Origin: Methylobacterium soli
Lineage (GTDB): Bacteria; Pseudomonadota; Alphaproteobacteria; Rhizobiales; Beijerinckiaceae
NCBI RefSeq assembly: GCF_008806385.1
Contig: NZ_VZZK01000029.1
Location: 29,178-93,177, forward strand
Direction of reading: 5' to 3'
Length of the DNA: 64,000 nucleotides
Part shown: positions 42,038-51,292 of the stretch, one piece after another
How the letters are laid out: the number at the start of each line of letters is the position of its first letter
Position numbering within the stretch: position 1 is the stretch's first letter
The notes under the pieces: model-generated
The model's input: the letters and a program-made list of their open reading frames with translations, nothing else
What the model was told of the DNA's origin: nothing
Database searches by the model: none
Position numbers and translations under genes: made by a program

Positions 42038-44755
42038 TCACTCCGCCGCGGAGGCGCGGCGGGGCTCCTGGGCCTTCGGGTCCAGTACGGCGCGCTCGGT
42101 CCCCGCCTGGTCCTCGATCGCGACGGTGCCGCTCGGCTGAAGGCGGACGATCGTGTCGAACCGGCTCGCCTGCGCCTCGCTGTCGACGACCGCGACCACG
42201 CTCATCTCCGCCCGATCGTCGAACAGGACGTCGATCGCCCCGTGCAGGCCGGCGCCTTCGAGGCGCTCGATCGCCCCGTCGACGATCAGGATCTCGGGCC
42301 GGCGCACGAGGGAGCGGGCGAGATCGATGACGATGCGCTGGTAGGGCGCGAGGCTCTGGCCCTTGTTGCCCACCCGGAAATCGAGGCCGCGCAGGTTCAC
42401 GTCGCTCTCGAGGCCGAACTCCTCGATGACGGCGTGGACATGCCGGTTCACCTGGGCCTCGGCATGCACCTTGGTGAGGTTGATCCGCCCGAAGAGGAGA
42501 TTGTCCATGATGGAGCTGCGCCGGTTGATCGTCTCCGGGTCGTAGAGCTCGATCGCCCCCGCGGAGCCGGCATTGAGCGCCTCCTCGACCGCCTCGCGGG
42601 CCTTGACGACGCGCCCCATGATCACGGGTTCGAGCAGGCCGAGGCGCCAGCGCGGCTCGACGTAGTAGAGCGCCAGCGCCAGGAACGCCTCCGTGTCGGC
42701 ATGGCGGAGGGAGCGGTGGTGCTGCACCCGGCCGAGCCTTTCCTCGAACTCGGGCAGCTCGTCGGGGGCGATAATGGAGAAGCGCCGCCACAGCGGATGC
42801 CCGACCGGCAGGTCCCGGAAGATCTCGATCAGGTTCCCGGCGATGTTGATCCCCATGGTGACGAGGTCGTCGAGGAGCCCCTGGCGCAGGAGGACGGCCC
42901 GGAGATGCGGCTCGCTGGCGAGGCTGCGGCCGACGAGGCTCGGCACCCGCGGCACGCCGAACAGCAGGTTCTCGGCGACCGAGGCCTGGACGTTGTAGAC
43001 CCGCCGGTCGAACGGGATCACGAGGTCGCCGAGGCGGTTCTCGACGAGGTGGGACCGAAGCCGGTGGCGCGCCGCGATGATGCGCTGGGCGAGTTCGCTC
43101 CCGGGCTGGATGCTGCTCTGCGCCGACAGGCCGAACCGGTAGAGGTCCTCCTTCATCCCGAGCCCCGACAGGAGGGCGATGATGCGGCGGTCGAGTTCCG
43201 CCACGTTGGCGACGCCCGCGATCGCGAGGTCGATCCAATCGCCCGAGAGGCTGTCGGTCGCGGTGCCGGTCGCCATCGCCTCGAAGAGTTCCCGCTCGCC
43301 CGCGCCGGAGGCGGGGAGGCTCTCGGCCGGACGGCGGCGCAGGCCGTACACGATGTTGTCCCGGATCGAGCCGCCGAACAGGGTCGGCTCCGCGCCCGCA
43401 TAGGCGATCCGCCGGGAGAGGACGGAGCGCGGCAGGGTGGCGAGGTCGTGGCCGCCGATCCGGACCGTGCCGGATTGCGGCGTGTGCAGGCCCGTGAGCA
43501 GGCGCGCGAACAGGTGCGGGACCTCGCTGCCCGGCGAGAGCACGGCGATCCGGGCCGGCAGCGGAAGGCTGAACGAGCCGACGCTCTGGGCATTGCCGCC
43601 GTGCGGGCTGCGCAGGCTCAGGGCGTCCGCCGCGAGGGGGCTGCCGAGGCGCGGCACCGCGCCCTCCACCTCGGGTTCGGCCTGACGCAGGCGCTGGGGC
43701 GCGAAATGGGCCGCGACGGTCTCGTACTTCACCTCGACGTCGAGGCGCTGCTGGTCCCAGTCGATCAGCTCCTTGAGGGGGGGCGGCAGGTCGCGATAGG
43801 CCGCGAGCACGGCCACGAGCTGGCCCACATCGAGCTCGCCGCGCAGCGCGAACACGCCGCCGACCGCGTAGAACAGGAACGGGGTGATCTGCGCCAGCAT
43901 GTTGTTCAGGTACTTGACCATGAACTTGCGCTTGTAGATCTGCAGCCGCAGGCTGAAGAGGCTGTAGAGCCGGGCCCCGATCTCGGCCTGTTCCCAGCGC
44001 CCGGAATCGTTGATGCGCACGGCCTCGATCCCGTCGAGCACCTCGCCGATGCGCCCGGCGAACATCCGCGAGGCGAGCTGGCGCTCCCGATTGAGCCTGA
44101 GCAGCTCGCGGCGCAGCCGCGGGATGATGATGACCTGCAGCCCGACGATGGAGGCCGCCGCGAGGCCCAGCACCACGTTCTGCATCAGGATGAAGGCCAG
44201 GGCCGTCGTCGCCTGGGCGCCCAGGTAGGCCGGCACCACGATGGCATCGCCGATGAAGGAGCCGATGGGCTCGACCTCGTCCTTGATGATGGTGGCGGTC
44301 TCGGAGGGCTTGATCTCCCGGAGTGCCTCCGGCTTGAAGCGCAGCATCAGGGTGAAGAGCTGGAAGCGCAGCCGCCGCAGCATGCGCTCGCCGAGGGCAC
44401 CCTTGGCGAGGTTGATCCAGTACTTGAACGCCCCGTTGATCAGGACGAGGAGCAGGAACAGCCCGGACAGGCCGAGCAGCAGCGTGAGGCGGTCGAGCTG
44501 GAACCCGTCGAAGGCGTGGAGCACGCCGCCGCCGAGCCAGGCCGGGCGATGGATCGTGAATTCGAGGAAGCTCGCGGTGTTCTCGCCATGGGCGAAAGCC
44601 TTGCCCATGATCGCGTCGTTGACGATGCGGCGCGGCAAGTCGAGCGAAGCGAAATAGAACGGCAGCGACGCGACAACAACGCCGCAGATCAGAAACTGAT
44701 CGCGCTTCGAATGACGCCAGATATACCCGAACAACCTCGGTTCGAGTTCATTCAT
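42038..44755 (-). CDS. type-1 ABC exporter homologue with inactive nucleotide-binding region
   Basis: About 905 residues. The N-terminal 340 residues are an ABC_membrane exporter domain (DQFLICGVVVASLPFYFASL, GAFKYWINLAKGALGERMLR, LRFQLFTLMLRFKPEALREI). The following ABC region is degenerate: the Walker A position reads VLSPGSEVPHLF (residues about 405-416), with Pro where Lys should be and His for Ser. The Walker B analogue is PEILIVDGAIE with no catalytic Glu, the signature is KGQSLAPYQ, and no switch His is seen. A long insertion separates the halves, and the post-Q-loop motif recurs three times (SIRDNIVYG, SVAENLLFG, SIMDNLLFG). It likely does not hydrolyse ATP by itself. It diverges from the glycosyltransferase operon. 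Confidence 0.85.
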   Translation of the reverse strand: MNELEPRLFGYIWRHSKRDQFLICGVVVASLPFYFASLDLPRRIVNDAIMGKAFAHGENTASFLEFTIHRPAWLGGGVLHAFDGFQLDRLTLLLGLSGLFLLLVLINGAFKYWINLAKGALGERMLRRLRFQLFTLMLRFKPEALREIKPSETATIIKDEVEPIGSFIGDAIVVPAYLGAQATTALAFILMQNVVLGLAAASIVGLQVIIIPRLRRELLRLNRERQLASRMFAGRIGEVLDGIEAVRINDSGRWEQAEIGARLYSLFSLRLQIYKRKFMVKYLNNMLAQITPFLFYAVGGVFALRGELDVGQLVAVLAAYRDLPPPLKELIDWDQQRLDVEVKYETVAAHFAPQRLRQAEPEVEGAVPRLGSPLAADALSLRSPHGGNAQSVGSFSLPLPARIAVLSPGSEVPHLFARLLTGLHTPQSGTVRIGGHDLATLPRSVLSRRIAYAGAEPTLFGGSIRDNIVYGLRRRPAESLPASGAGERELFEAMATGTATDSLSGDWIDLAIAGVANVAELDRRIIALLSGLGMKEDLYRFGLSAQSSIQPGSELAQRIIAARHRLRSHLVENRLGDLVIPFDRRVYNVQASVAENLLFGVPRVPSLVGRSLASEPHLRAVLLRQGLLDDLVTMGINIAGNLIEIFRDLPVGHPLWRRFSIIAPDELPEFEERLGRVQHHRSLRHADTEAFLALALYYVEPRWRLGLLEPVIMGRVVKAREAVEEALNAGSAGAIELYDPETINRRSSIMDNLLFGRINLTKVHAEAQVNRHVHAVIEEFGLESDVNLRGLDFRVGNKGQSLAPYQRIVIDLARSLVRRPEILIVDGAIERLEGAGLHGAIDVLFDDRAEMSVVAVVDSEAQASRFDTIVRLQPSGTVAIEDQAGTERAVLDPKAQEPRRASAAE

Positions 44756-44923
44756 CGCGATGGTTCCATGCGGCGGCACGCGGCCGGCCAACTCAGTGGG
44801 CAGGGCTCCTGAATGGTCGGAGCGGCCGCGCACAGACAAATGCACGCCGCCTGTAAAATGGCAAAGCCTGACGTGCGCAACCCGAGCATATCATATAGGG
44901 TGCCGGCCGGTCGCGCGGGCTCG
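44756..44923. promoter_or_regulatory. divergent promoter region of the glycan cluster
   Basis: 168 bases between the inactive exporter and the first glycosyltransferase. An AT-rich patch gcatatcatatagg (about 44885-44898) is a plausible -10 region for the rightward operon. No clear -35 is seen. It probably holds both divergent promoters. Confidence 0.35.
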
Positions 44924-46186
44924 ATGATGACCGTTCTGGAAAAACCGTCCGTCACGAAGGCATCGCACGCGGAAGGGGGCGCCCGGCGCCCGGTCCGGCG
45001 TGTCCTCATCTACAGCCACGACACCTTCGGGCTCGGCCACCTGCGCCGCTCCCGGGCCATTGCGCATGCGCTGGTCGCGGGCGCCTCCGACCTGCAGGTC
45101 CTCATCGTGTCCGGCTCGTCGGTGGTCGACAGCTTCGCCTTCCGGCCCGGAGTCCGCTACGTGCGGGTGCCGGGCGTCACCAAGCGCACGGATGGCGGCT
45201 ACGCAAGCCTCGACCCCGCGGTTCCCCTCGACCGGACGGTGGCGGAGCGCACCGCGATCATCAGCCGGATGGCCGAGGCCTTCGACCCGGATCTCGCGAT
45301 CATCGACAAGGAACCGACCGGATTCCACGGCGAGATGCTGCCGACGCTGCGCACCCTCGCGGCCCGCGGCTGCCGCCTGATCCTCGGGCTGCGCGACATC
45401 CTGGACGACGCGGCGCTCCTCGTGCCCGAATGGCAGCGCAAGGGCGGCTCCGAGGCGGTTCGGGCCTTCTACGACGAGATCTGGGTCTACGGCGTGGCCC
45501 GCATCCACGAGCCGGTGGCGGCCCTCGCCCTCGGCCCCGAGATCGAGGCGCGCCTGCATTACACCGGCTATCTGCGCCGCGAGGCGACGCGCTCCGCTCC
45601 GGTGCGGCACGATGCGCCCGCCATGCCCTTCCTGCTCGTCACGCCCGGCGGCGGCGGCGACGGCGGCGGGCTGATCGATTGGGTGATCGCCGCCTACGAG
45701 GCGGATCCGGGCATCGACCTGCCGGCCCTCATCGCCTTCGGGCCCTTCCTCGAACCGCGGGCGCGCCGCGCCTTCGAGGCGCGGATCGCGCGCACGGACA
45801 AACTGTCCGCCATCACCTTCGACAGCGAGATCGAGGTTCTGATGCGCGAGGCGGCGGGCATCGTCGCCATGGGAGGGTACAACACCTTCTGCGAGATCCT
45901 CTCCTTCGATCTGCCGAGCCTCCTCGTCCCCCGCACGGAGCCGCGCCGCGAGCAGCTGATCCGGGCGCGCGCCGCCGAGGCGCTCGGGCTCGCCCAGGTG
46001 CTCCTCGAACAGGACGGGCGCGATCCCCTGCGGATGGCCGCCGCCCTGCGGGCCCTGCCGCGGCAGGCGCCCCCCTCGCGGGTCGTGGTGCCGGGCCTCC
46101 TCGACGGGCTCGACGTGATCCGCGAGCGGGTGCTCGGGGAGGCGGCGCCCGTCGCGGCCCTGCGCCGGCTGGGGTGCCGCGCATGA
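44924..46186 (+). CDS. glycosyltransferase, COG4671/MurG-like
   Basis: About 420 residues with a GT-B fold. It opens RRVLIYSHDTFGLGHLRRSR, a glycosyltransferase family 28-like N-terminal motif that includes GLGHLRR. The C-terminal half has AGIVAMGGYNTFCEILSFDL and PSLLVPRTEPRREQLIRARA, the donor-binding pattern of MurG/GT28-type enzymes. LHYTGYLRR in the middle is shared with the third gene of the operon, suggesting a common origin. Donor and acceptor are unknown. ATG 44924 or 44927 is the start. The stop overlaps the next gene (ATGA). Confidence 0.85.
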   Translation: MMTVLEKPSVTKASHAEGGARRPVRRVLIYSHDTFGLGHLRRSRAIAHALVAGASDLQVLIVSGSSVVDSFAFRPGVRYVRVPGVTKRTDGGYASLDPAVPLDRTVAERTAIISRMAEAFDPDLAIIDKEPTGFHGEMLPTLRTLAARGCRLILGLRDILDDAALLVPEWQRKGGSEAVRAFYDEIWVYGVARIHEPVAALALGPEIEARLHYTGYLRREATRSAPVRHDAPAMPFLLVTPGGGGDGGGLIDWVIAAYEADPGIDLPALIAFGPFLEPRARRAFEARIARTDKLSAITFDSEIEVLMREAAGIVAMGGYNTFCEILSFDLPSLLVPRTEPRREQLIRARAAEALGLAQVLLEQDGRDPLRMAAALRALPRQAPPSRVVVPGLLDGLDVIRERVLGEAAPVAALRRLGCRA

Positions 46187-47496
46187 CGGGAACCGCCCGG
46201 CCAGGCGGGGCGGCGCGCATCGCCATCCTGGTCAAGGGGTATCCGCGCCTGTCCGAGACCTTCATCGCGCAGGAGATCCTGGCCCTCGAGCGCCGCGGCC
46301 TGCCCCTGGACATCTGGGCCCTGCGGCGCCCGACGGACACGCTGCGTCACCCGATGCATGATGCGATCCGGGCGCCCGTCGCCTACCTGCCCGAATATCT
46401 CCGCGAGGCGCCCTGGCGCGGCCTCAGGGCCCTGGCCTGGAGCCTGCGCCGCCCGGGATTGGCCCGGCTCCTCGCGGTGTTCTGGCGCGACCTGCGCCGC
46501 GACCCGACGCCCAATCGCGGCCGGCGCCTCGGGCAGGCCCTGATCCTCGCCCGGGAACTGCCCGACGCGGTCGCGCATCTGCACGTGCATTTCCTGCACA
46601 CGCCGGCCAGCGTCGCGCGCTACGCCGCCCTCCTGACCGGCCGAAGCTGGAGTTTCTCCGCCCACGCCAAGGACATCTGGACGACCCCGGCCTGGGAGCT
46701 GTCCGAGAAGATGGCCAGCGCCTCCTGGGGGGTCACCTGCACGCGGGACGGCCTCGCGCGGCTGACCGAATGCGGCGCCGGCAGGGTGAGCCTCGCCTAT
46801 CACGGGCTCGATCTCGGCCGATTTCCAGCCCCCGCCGCACGCCCGCCGCGCGACGGCAGGCAGGCGGCCGATCCGCTGAGGATCCTGTCGGTCGGGCGCC
46901 TCGTGGCCAAGAAGGGCTTCGACGATTTCATCGACGCCCTCGCGTGCCTGCCCCGAAGCCTGCACTGGCGCGCCTCGCTGATCGGGGGCGGAGACTTGCG
47001 CGAGGCCCTCGCGGCGCGGGTGCGCGAGGCCGGGTTGTCCGAGCGCGTGACGTTCCTCGGCGCGCGGGCGCAGCCCGACGTGATCGCGGCGATGCGCGAG
47101 GCCGATTTGTTCGTCCTGCCGACGAAGCCCGCCGCCACCGGGGACCGGGACGGCTTGCCGAACGTGCTGATGGAGGCGGCGAGCCAGGGACTGCCCATCG
47201 TGGCCACGGATTTCGCCGGGACGCCCGAGCTGATCCGGAACGGCACGCACGGCCTCCTGGTCCCGCCGGGCGACGTGCCGGCGCTTGCCGACGCGATGGC
47301 GCGCCTGGCCGGCGACCCGGAGGCGCGCCGACGCCTCGCCGACGCGGCCTACCGCCGCCTGGCCGGCGAGTTCACGGTCGAGCGCGGCATCGCCCTGATG
47401 GCGGCCCGCTTCGGCCAGGCTGTCGGCCAAGATCCGGGGGAGGCCCCGGGAATCCCCGCTCAGGCGCCGGAGGCCGCATGCGCCTGCGGGTCCTGA
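46183..47496 (+). CDS. GT4-family glycosyltransferase
   Basis: 437 residues. Typical GT4 features: N-terminal RIAILVKGYPRLSETFIAQE, the start of the C-terminal domain LRILSVGRLVAKKGFDDFID, VTFLGARAQPDVIAAMREAD, and the nucleotide-sugar loop DGLPNVLMEAASQGLPIVAT followed by FAGTPELIRNG. It transfers a sugar from a nucleotide donor with retention; the acceptor is unknown. It is coupled to the previous gene by ATGA and overlaps the next one by 19 bases, so expression is tightly linked. Confidence 0.9.
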   Translation: MTGTARPGGAARIAILVKGYPRLSETFIAQEILALERRGLPLDIWALRRPTDTLRHPMHDAIRAPVAYLPEYLREAPWRGLRALAWSLRRPGLARLLAVFWRDLRRDPTPNRGRRLGQALILARELPDAVAHLHVHFLHTPASVARYAALLTGRSWSFSAHAKDIWTTPAWELSEKMASASWGVTCTRDGLARLTECGAGRVSLAYHGLDLGRFPAPAARPPRDGRQAADPLRILSVGRLVAKKGFDDFIDALACLPRSLHWRASLIGGGDLREALAARVREAGLSERVTFLGARAQPDVIAAMREADLFVLPTKPAATGDRDGLPNVLMEAASQGLPIVATDFAGTPELIRNGTHGLLVPPGDVPALADAMARLAGDPEARRRLADAAYRRLAGEFTVERGIALMAARFGQAVGQDPGEAPGIPAQAPEAACACGS

Positions 47497-49445
47497 TCGC
47501 GGTGACGCATCTTCTCGGGGCCGGGCACCTCACGCGCGCGGCGGCCCTCGCCCGAGCCCTCGCCCGAGCCGGCCACGGGGTGACCTTGGTCTCCGGCGGC
47601 CTCCCGGTCCCCCTCGTCCGGCTCGACGGCGTCCAGACGGTTCAGCTTCCGCCCGTGCAGGTGCGCGGCACCGCCTTCGGCACGCTCCTGGGCGCCGACG
47701 GGCAGCCCGTCGGCAGCGAGACCCTGGCGCAACGGCAGACCGGGCTGCTCGACGCCCTGGCGGAATGCGCGCCCGATCTCGTGATCACCGAGCTGTTCCC
47801 CTTCGGACGCCGCGGCCTCGCGCCGGAATTCCTGGCTCTGATCGAGGCCGCGCGGGCGCGTCGTCCGCGCCCCCTCGTGGTCGCCTCGATCCGCGACGTC
47901 CTCGTCGCCCCGGATCAACCGCGCAAGGTCCAGGCGACGCACGGGCGGATCGCGGAATTCTACGACGCCGTCCTGGTCCACGGCGATGCCGGCCTCGTGC
48001 CCCTCGACGCCTCCTGGCCCGTCGACGCCGCCTTGCGGGCGCGGCTGCACTACACCGGCTATATCGACGAGGGCGCGATTGTGGCGACCGCGAGCGCGCC
48101 GCGGGCGGGCATCGTGGTCTCGGGCGGATCGAGCGCGGCCGGGCTCGGGCTCTACCGCGCCGCCGCCGAGGCCGCCCGCCTGAGGCCTGAATGGGGCTGG
48201 CGCATCCTGGTGGGCCAACGACTGCCGGAGGCGGATTTCGCCGCGCTCAGCCAGGGCCTGCCCCCCGGCACCGTCGCGCGGGCCCGGCCGGACTTCCGGG
48301 CGCTCCTCGCCGGAGCCGCTGTGTCCGTCAGCCAGGCGGGTTACAACACTGCAACCGACCTTCTGGCAACGGGCACCCGGGCCGTCCTCGTCCCCTTCGA
48401 GGCCGGCCGCGAGACCGAGCAGCGCGCCCGGGCCGAATGCCTCGCCGCGCGCGGCCTCGCCCGGGTGCTGCCGGAGGCCGACCTCAGTGCACGGACCCTC
48501 ATCGAGGCCGTCTCGGCCGAGCGCGCCGCGCCGCCCGCCGGCGATCACGGGATCGATCTCGACGGGGCGGCCCGCTCGGTCGCCATCCTGGAATCCCTTG
48601 CCGCCGACGCCGTGCGCGTTCGTCGAAACCTCGGGCCGCGCCCCCCAAGCGATCCCCTGTTGGCGGCCCTCGATGCCGCGGCCGAGAGTGGCCGCACGAT
48701 TCCGCTGTGGTGGCGCGACGACGACGCCGTCGCCCAAAACCCAGGCCTCGACACCCTGCTCGCCCTCTCCGAGCAACACGGGCTCCCGATCCTGATCGCG
48801 GCGATCCCGGCGCTCAGCGAGGCATCCCTCGCCGAGCGGATCGCCCGTTCGCCGGACCATGGCCTCGGTGTGCACGGCCTCAGCCACGCGAACCACGCTC
48901 CGCCGGGCGTCAAGCCGGCCGAGTTCGGGGCCCATCGCCCGCACGCGGCCCTGGTCGCGGACGCCGCCGAGGCCCTGCGCCTCGCGCGCGATCGGTTCGG
49001 GCCGAGCCTTCTGCCGGTCTTCGTGCCGCCCTGGAACCGCTTCGCGCCGGATCTGGAAGACGATCTGGCGCGGCTCGGCTACGTTGGCGTCTCGGCCGCC
49101 GATGGCGCGGCGACAGCGGAGCGCGCGCGGGTGGACATCCATCTCGATCCTGTCGACTGGCGCGGGAGCCGCAGCCTGCGCGATCCGGACCAACTCCGCG
49201 CCCGCCTCGCCCGCCGGATCACGGAGCATCCCGGCGAGCCGATCGGCCTCCTGACGCATCACCGGGTCCACGACGCGGCGATCTGGGCCTTCCTCGGCGA
49301 CCTCCTCACGCGCCTCGTGCGCCATCCGGCGATTCGGGCTCTGGGGCCCCGGGACCTGTTCGGGCCGGGCGGCTGGCAAGGGCGGCGGGCCGCGCGGCAG
49401 ACCGAGCGGCAGACCGAGCGGCCGGTCGCGGGTGCGTGCGCATGA
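47478..49445 (+). CDS. glycosyltransferase fused to polysaccharide-deacetylase domain
   Basis: 655 residues with two parts. Residues 1-380 are a GT-B, MurG-like glycosyltransferase (VLIAVTHLLGAGHLTRAAAL, RLHYTGYIDEG, ISQAGYNTATDLLATGT-like VSQAGYNTATD, VLVPFEAGRETEQRARAE). Residues about 410-640 are a NodB/PDA-type fold, with the metal motif LWWRDDDAV and LGVHGLSHANHAPPG, and VFVPPWNRFAPDLEDDLARL later. Asp and His residues for a divalent metal are kept, so it may remove an acyl group from the sugar the enzyme adds. The C-terminus carries a duplicated RQTE from a 12-base repeat. The start overlaps the GT4 stop, and the stop overlaps the importer ATPase start (ATGA). Confidence 0.85.
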   Translation: MRLRVLIAVTHLLGAGHLTRAAALARALARAGHGVTLVSGGLPVPLVRLDGVQTVQLPPVQVRGTAFGTLLGADGQPVGSETLAQRQTGLLDALAECAPDLVITELFPFGRRGLAPEFLALIEAARARRPRPLVVASIRDVLVAPDQPRKVQATHGRIAEFYDAVLVHGDAGLVPLDASWPVDAALRARLHYTGYIDEGAIVATASAPRAGIVVSGGSSAAGLGLYRAAAEAARLRPEWGWRILVGQRLPEADFAALSQGLPPGTVARARPDFRALLAGAAVSVSQAGYNTATDLLATGTRAVLVPFEAGRETEQRARAECLAARGLARVLPEADLSARTLIEAVSAERAAPPAGDHGIDLDGAARSVAILESLAADAVRVRRNLGPRPPSDPLLAALDAAAESGRTIPLWWRDDDAVAQNPGLDTLLALSEQHGLPILIAAIPALSEASLAERIARSPDHGLGVHGLSHANHAPPGVKPAEFGAHRPHAALVADAAEALRLARDRFGPSLLPVFVPPWNRFAPDLEDDLARLGYVGVSAADGAATAERARVDIHLDPVDWRGSRSLRDPDQLRARLARRITEHPGEPIGLLTHHRVHDAAIWAFLGDLLTRLVRHPAIRALGPRDLFGPGGWQGRRAARQTERQTERPVAGACA

Positions 49446-51292
49446 CGTCGCTCCTGTCGATCCGCGACCTGACCATCGATTTCCGCACCGACCGCCAGAG
49501 CTTCCGCGCCCTCGACGGCCTCTCCCTCGACGTCGCGCCGGGCCGCACCCTCGCCCTCGTGGGCGAATCTGGCTCGGGCAAGTCGGTGACCGCGCAGGCG
49601 ATCCTGCGCATCCTGCCGAGATCGGCCGCGATCACCGCCGGGCGCATCCTGTTCACGGAACCGGGCGGGTCGGGCGCGCCCACCGACATCACCGCCCTGC
49701 CGGCCGACGGTCCGGGGATGCGCGCCCTGCGCGGCGGCCGCATCGCGATGATCTTTCAGGAACCGATGACCTGCCTGTCGCCGCTGCACACGATCGGCGA
49801 TCAGGTCGGCGAGGCCCTGCGCGTGCATACCGGGGCGAGCCGCGCCGAGGCGGATGCGCAGACCCGCGACGCCCTGGAGCGCGTCGGCTTTCCCGATCCG
49901 CAGCGGGCGCTGCACACCTACCCGTTCGAGCTGTCCGGCGGCCTGCGCCAGCGCGCGATGATCGCCATGGCGCTGATCATGCGGCCCGCGCTCCTGGTGG
50001 CGGACGAGCCGACCACCGCCCTCGACGTCACGACGCAGGCGCAGATCCTGGCGCTGCTCGGCCGGCTCCAGGCCGAGACCGGGATGTCGATCCTGCTCAT
50101 CACCCACGATCTCGGGGTCGTCGCCAACATGGCCCACGACGTCGCCGTGCTCTACCGGGGACGGCTCGTGGAGGCCGGCACGCGCGAGGACGTGCTGCGC
50201 CGCCCCGGCCACCCCTACCTGCGGGCCCTGATCAAGGCGGTGCCGCGCTTCGACATGGCGCCCGGCGAGCGCCTGACGCCGATCACGCCCGCGCGGGTGA
50301 CGATCCCGCCGCGGGCGCCCCCTACGCCGCGGGCCGGCCCGATCCTGTCAGTCGAGGGCGTCAGCAAGGTCTTCGCCCTCCGCTCATCCAGGGCCGCCGG
50401 CCAGGCCGGCCTGATCCGGGCGGTCTCGGACGTCTCCCTCGCGGTGGAGGCGGGCCGGACCCTCGGGCTCGTGGGCGAATCCGGCTCGGGCAAGACCACC
50501 CTGTCGAAGATCGTGATGCGAGCGATCGCGCCGAGCGCCGGCCGGGTGATGTTCGATGCCGGCACGGGGCCGCGCGACGTGCAGGCGCTCGCGGGTGCCG
50601 ACCTCTTCGCCTACCGGCGCGCGGTGCAGTTCGTCTTCCAGGATCCCTATTCCTCCCTCGACCCGCGGATGACGGTCGGCGAGATCGTGGCCGAGCCGAT
50701 GAAGATCCACGGCGTCCCGAAGCGGGAGCGGCAGCAGCGGGCGCGCGACCTGATGGCGATGGTGGGCCTCGAGGCCGGCGGCCTCTCGCGCTACCCGCAT
50801 GCCTTCTCGGGCGGGCAGCGCCAGCGCATCGGCATCGCGCGCGCATTGGCCCTCGAGCCGCGCATGCTGCTCCTCGACGAGCCGGTCTCGGCCCTCGACG
50901 TCTCGGTCCAGGCGCAGATCCTGAACCTGCTCAAGGATCTCCAGGCGGCGCTCGGGCTCACCTACCTGATCGTCTCCCACAACCTCGCGGTGATCGACTA
51001 CATGGCCGACACGATCTCGGTGATGTGCCGGGGGCGGATCGTGGAGGCCGCCCCGAAGGCCACCCTGTTCCGCAACCCCGCGCATCCCTACACCCGGGCG
51101 CTGCTGGCCGCCGTGCCCGATCCGAGCCTAGACCACCCCCTCGACTTCGCGGCCGTCTCCGGCGAGCATTCCGATCCGGCGGCCTGGCCCCAGCCCTTCC
51201 GCCTCGCCGCCGCGGAGGCCGGCGCGATGCGCGAGATCGAGGCGGGCCATCAGGTCCGGATGGGCGAGGCGGAGGCGTTGCGAGCGGCGTGA
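49442..51292 (+). CDS. ABC importer ATPase, two fused domains (peptide/oligosaccharide class)
   Basis: 616 residues with two complete ABC domains, as in GsiA or YejF. First domain: Walker A GESGSGKSVTAQAIL, signature FELSGGLRQRAMIAMAL, Walker B LLVADEPTTALD. Second: GESGSGKTTLSKIVM, AFSGGQRQRIGIARALALEP, LLLDEPVSALDVS. An oligopeptide_HPY tail follows each domain (HPYLRALIKAVPR, HPYTRALLAAVPD). It energises the two permeases encoded downstream. Overlaps at both ends (ATGA, TGATG) place it in one translational unit with the glycosyltransferases and the methyltransferase-like gene. Confidence 0.93.
   Translation: MTSLLSIRDLTIDFRTDRQSFRALDGLSLDVAPGRTLALVGESGSGKSVTAQAILRILPRSAAITAGRILFTEPGGSGAPTDITALPADGPGMRALRGGRIAMIFQEPMTCLSPLHTIGDQVGEALRVHTGASRAEADAQTRDALERVGFPDPQRALHTYPFELSGGLRQRAMIAMALIMRPALLVADEPTTALDVTTQAQILALLGRLQAETGMSILLITHDLGVVANMAHDVAVLYRGRLVEAGTREDVLRRPGHPYLRALIKAVPRFDMAPGERLTPITPARVTIPPRAPPTPRAGPILSVEGVSKVFALRSSRAAGQAGLIRAVSDVSLAVEAGRTLGLVGESGSGKTTLSKIVMRAIAPSAGRVMFDAGTGPRDVQALAGADLFAYRRAVQFVFQDPYSSLDPRMTVGEIVAEPMKIHGVPKRERQQRARDLMAMVGLEAGGLSRYPHAFSGGQRQRIGIARALALEPRMLLLDEPVSALDVSVQAQILNLLKDLQAALGLTYLIVSHNLAVIDYMADTISVMCRGRIVEAAPKATLFRNPAHPYTRALLAAVPDPSLDHPLDFAAVSGEHSDPAAWPQPFRLAAAEAGAMREIEAGHQVRMGEAEALRAA

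Noticed and set aside
42242..44812. 856-codon open frame opposite the inactive ABC exporter
   Set aside because: Low-complexity Glu/Arg/Ala composition with no motifs. The exporter frame shows membrane helices and clear family resemblance even though its ATPase motifs are lost.
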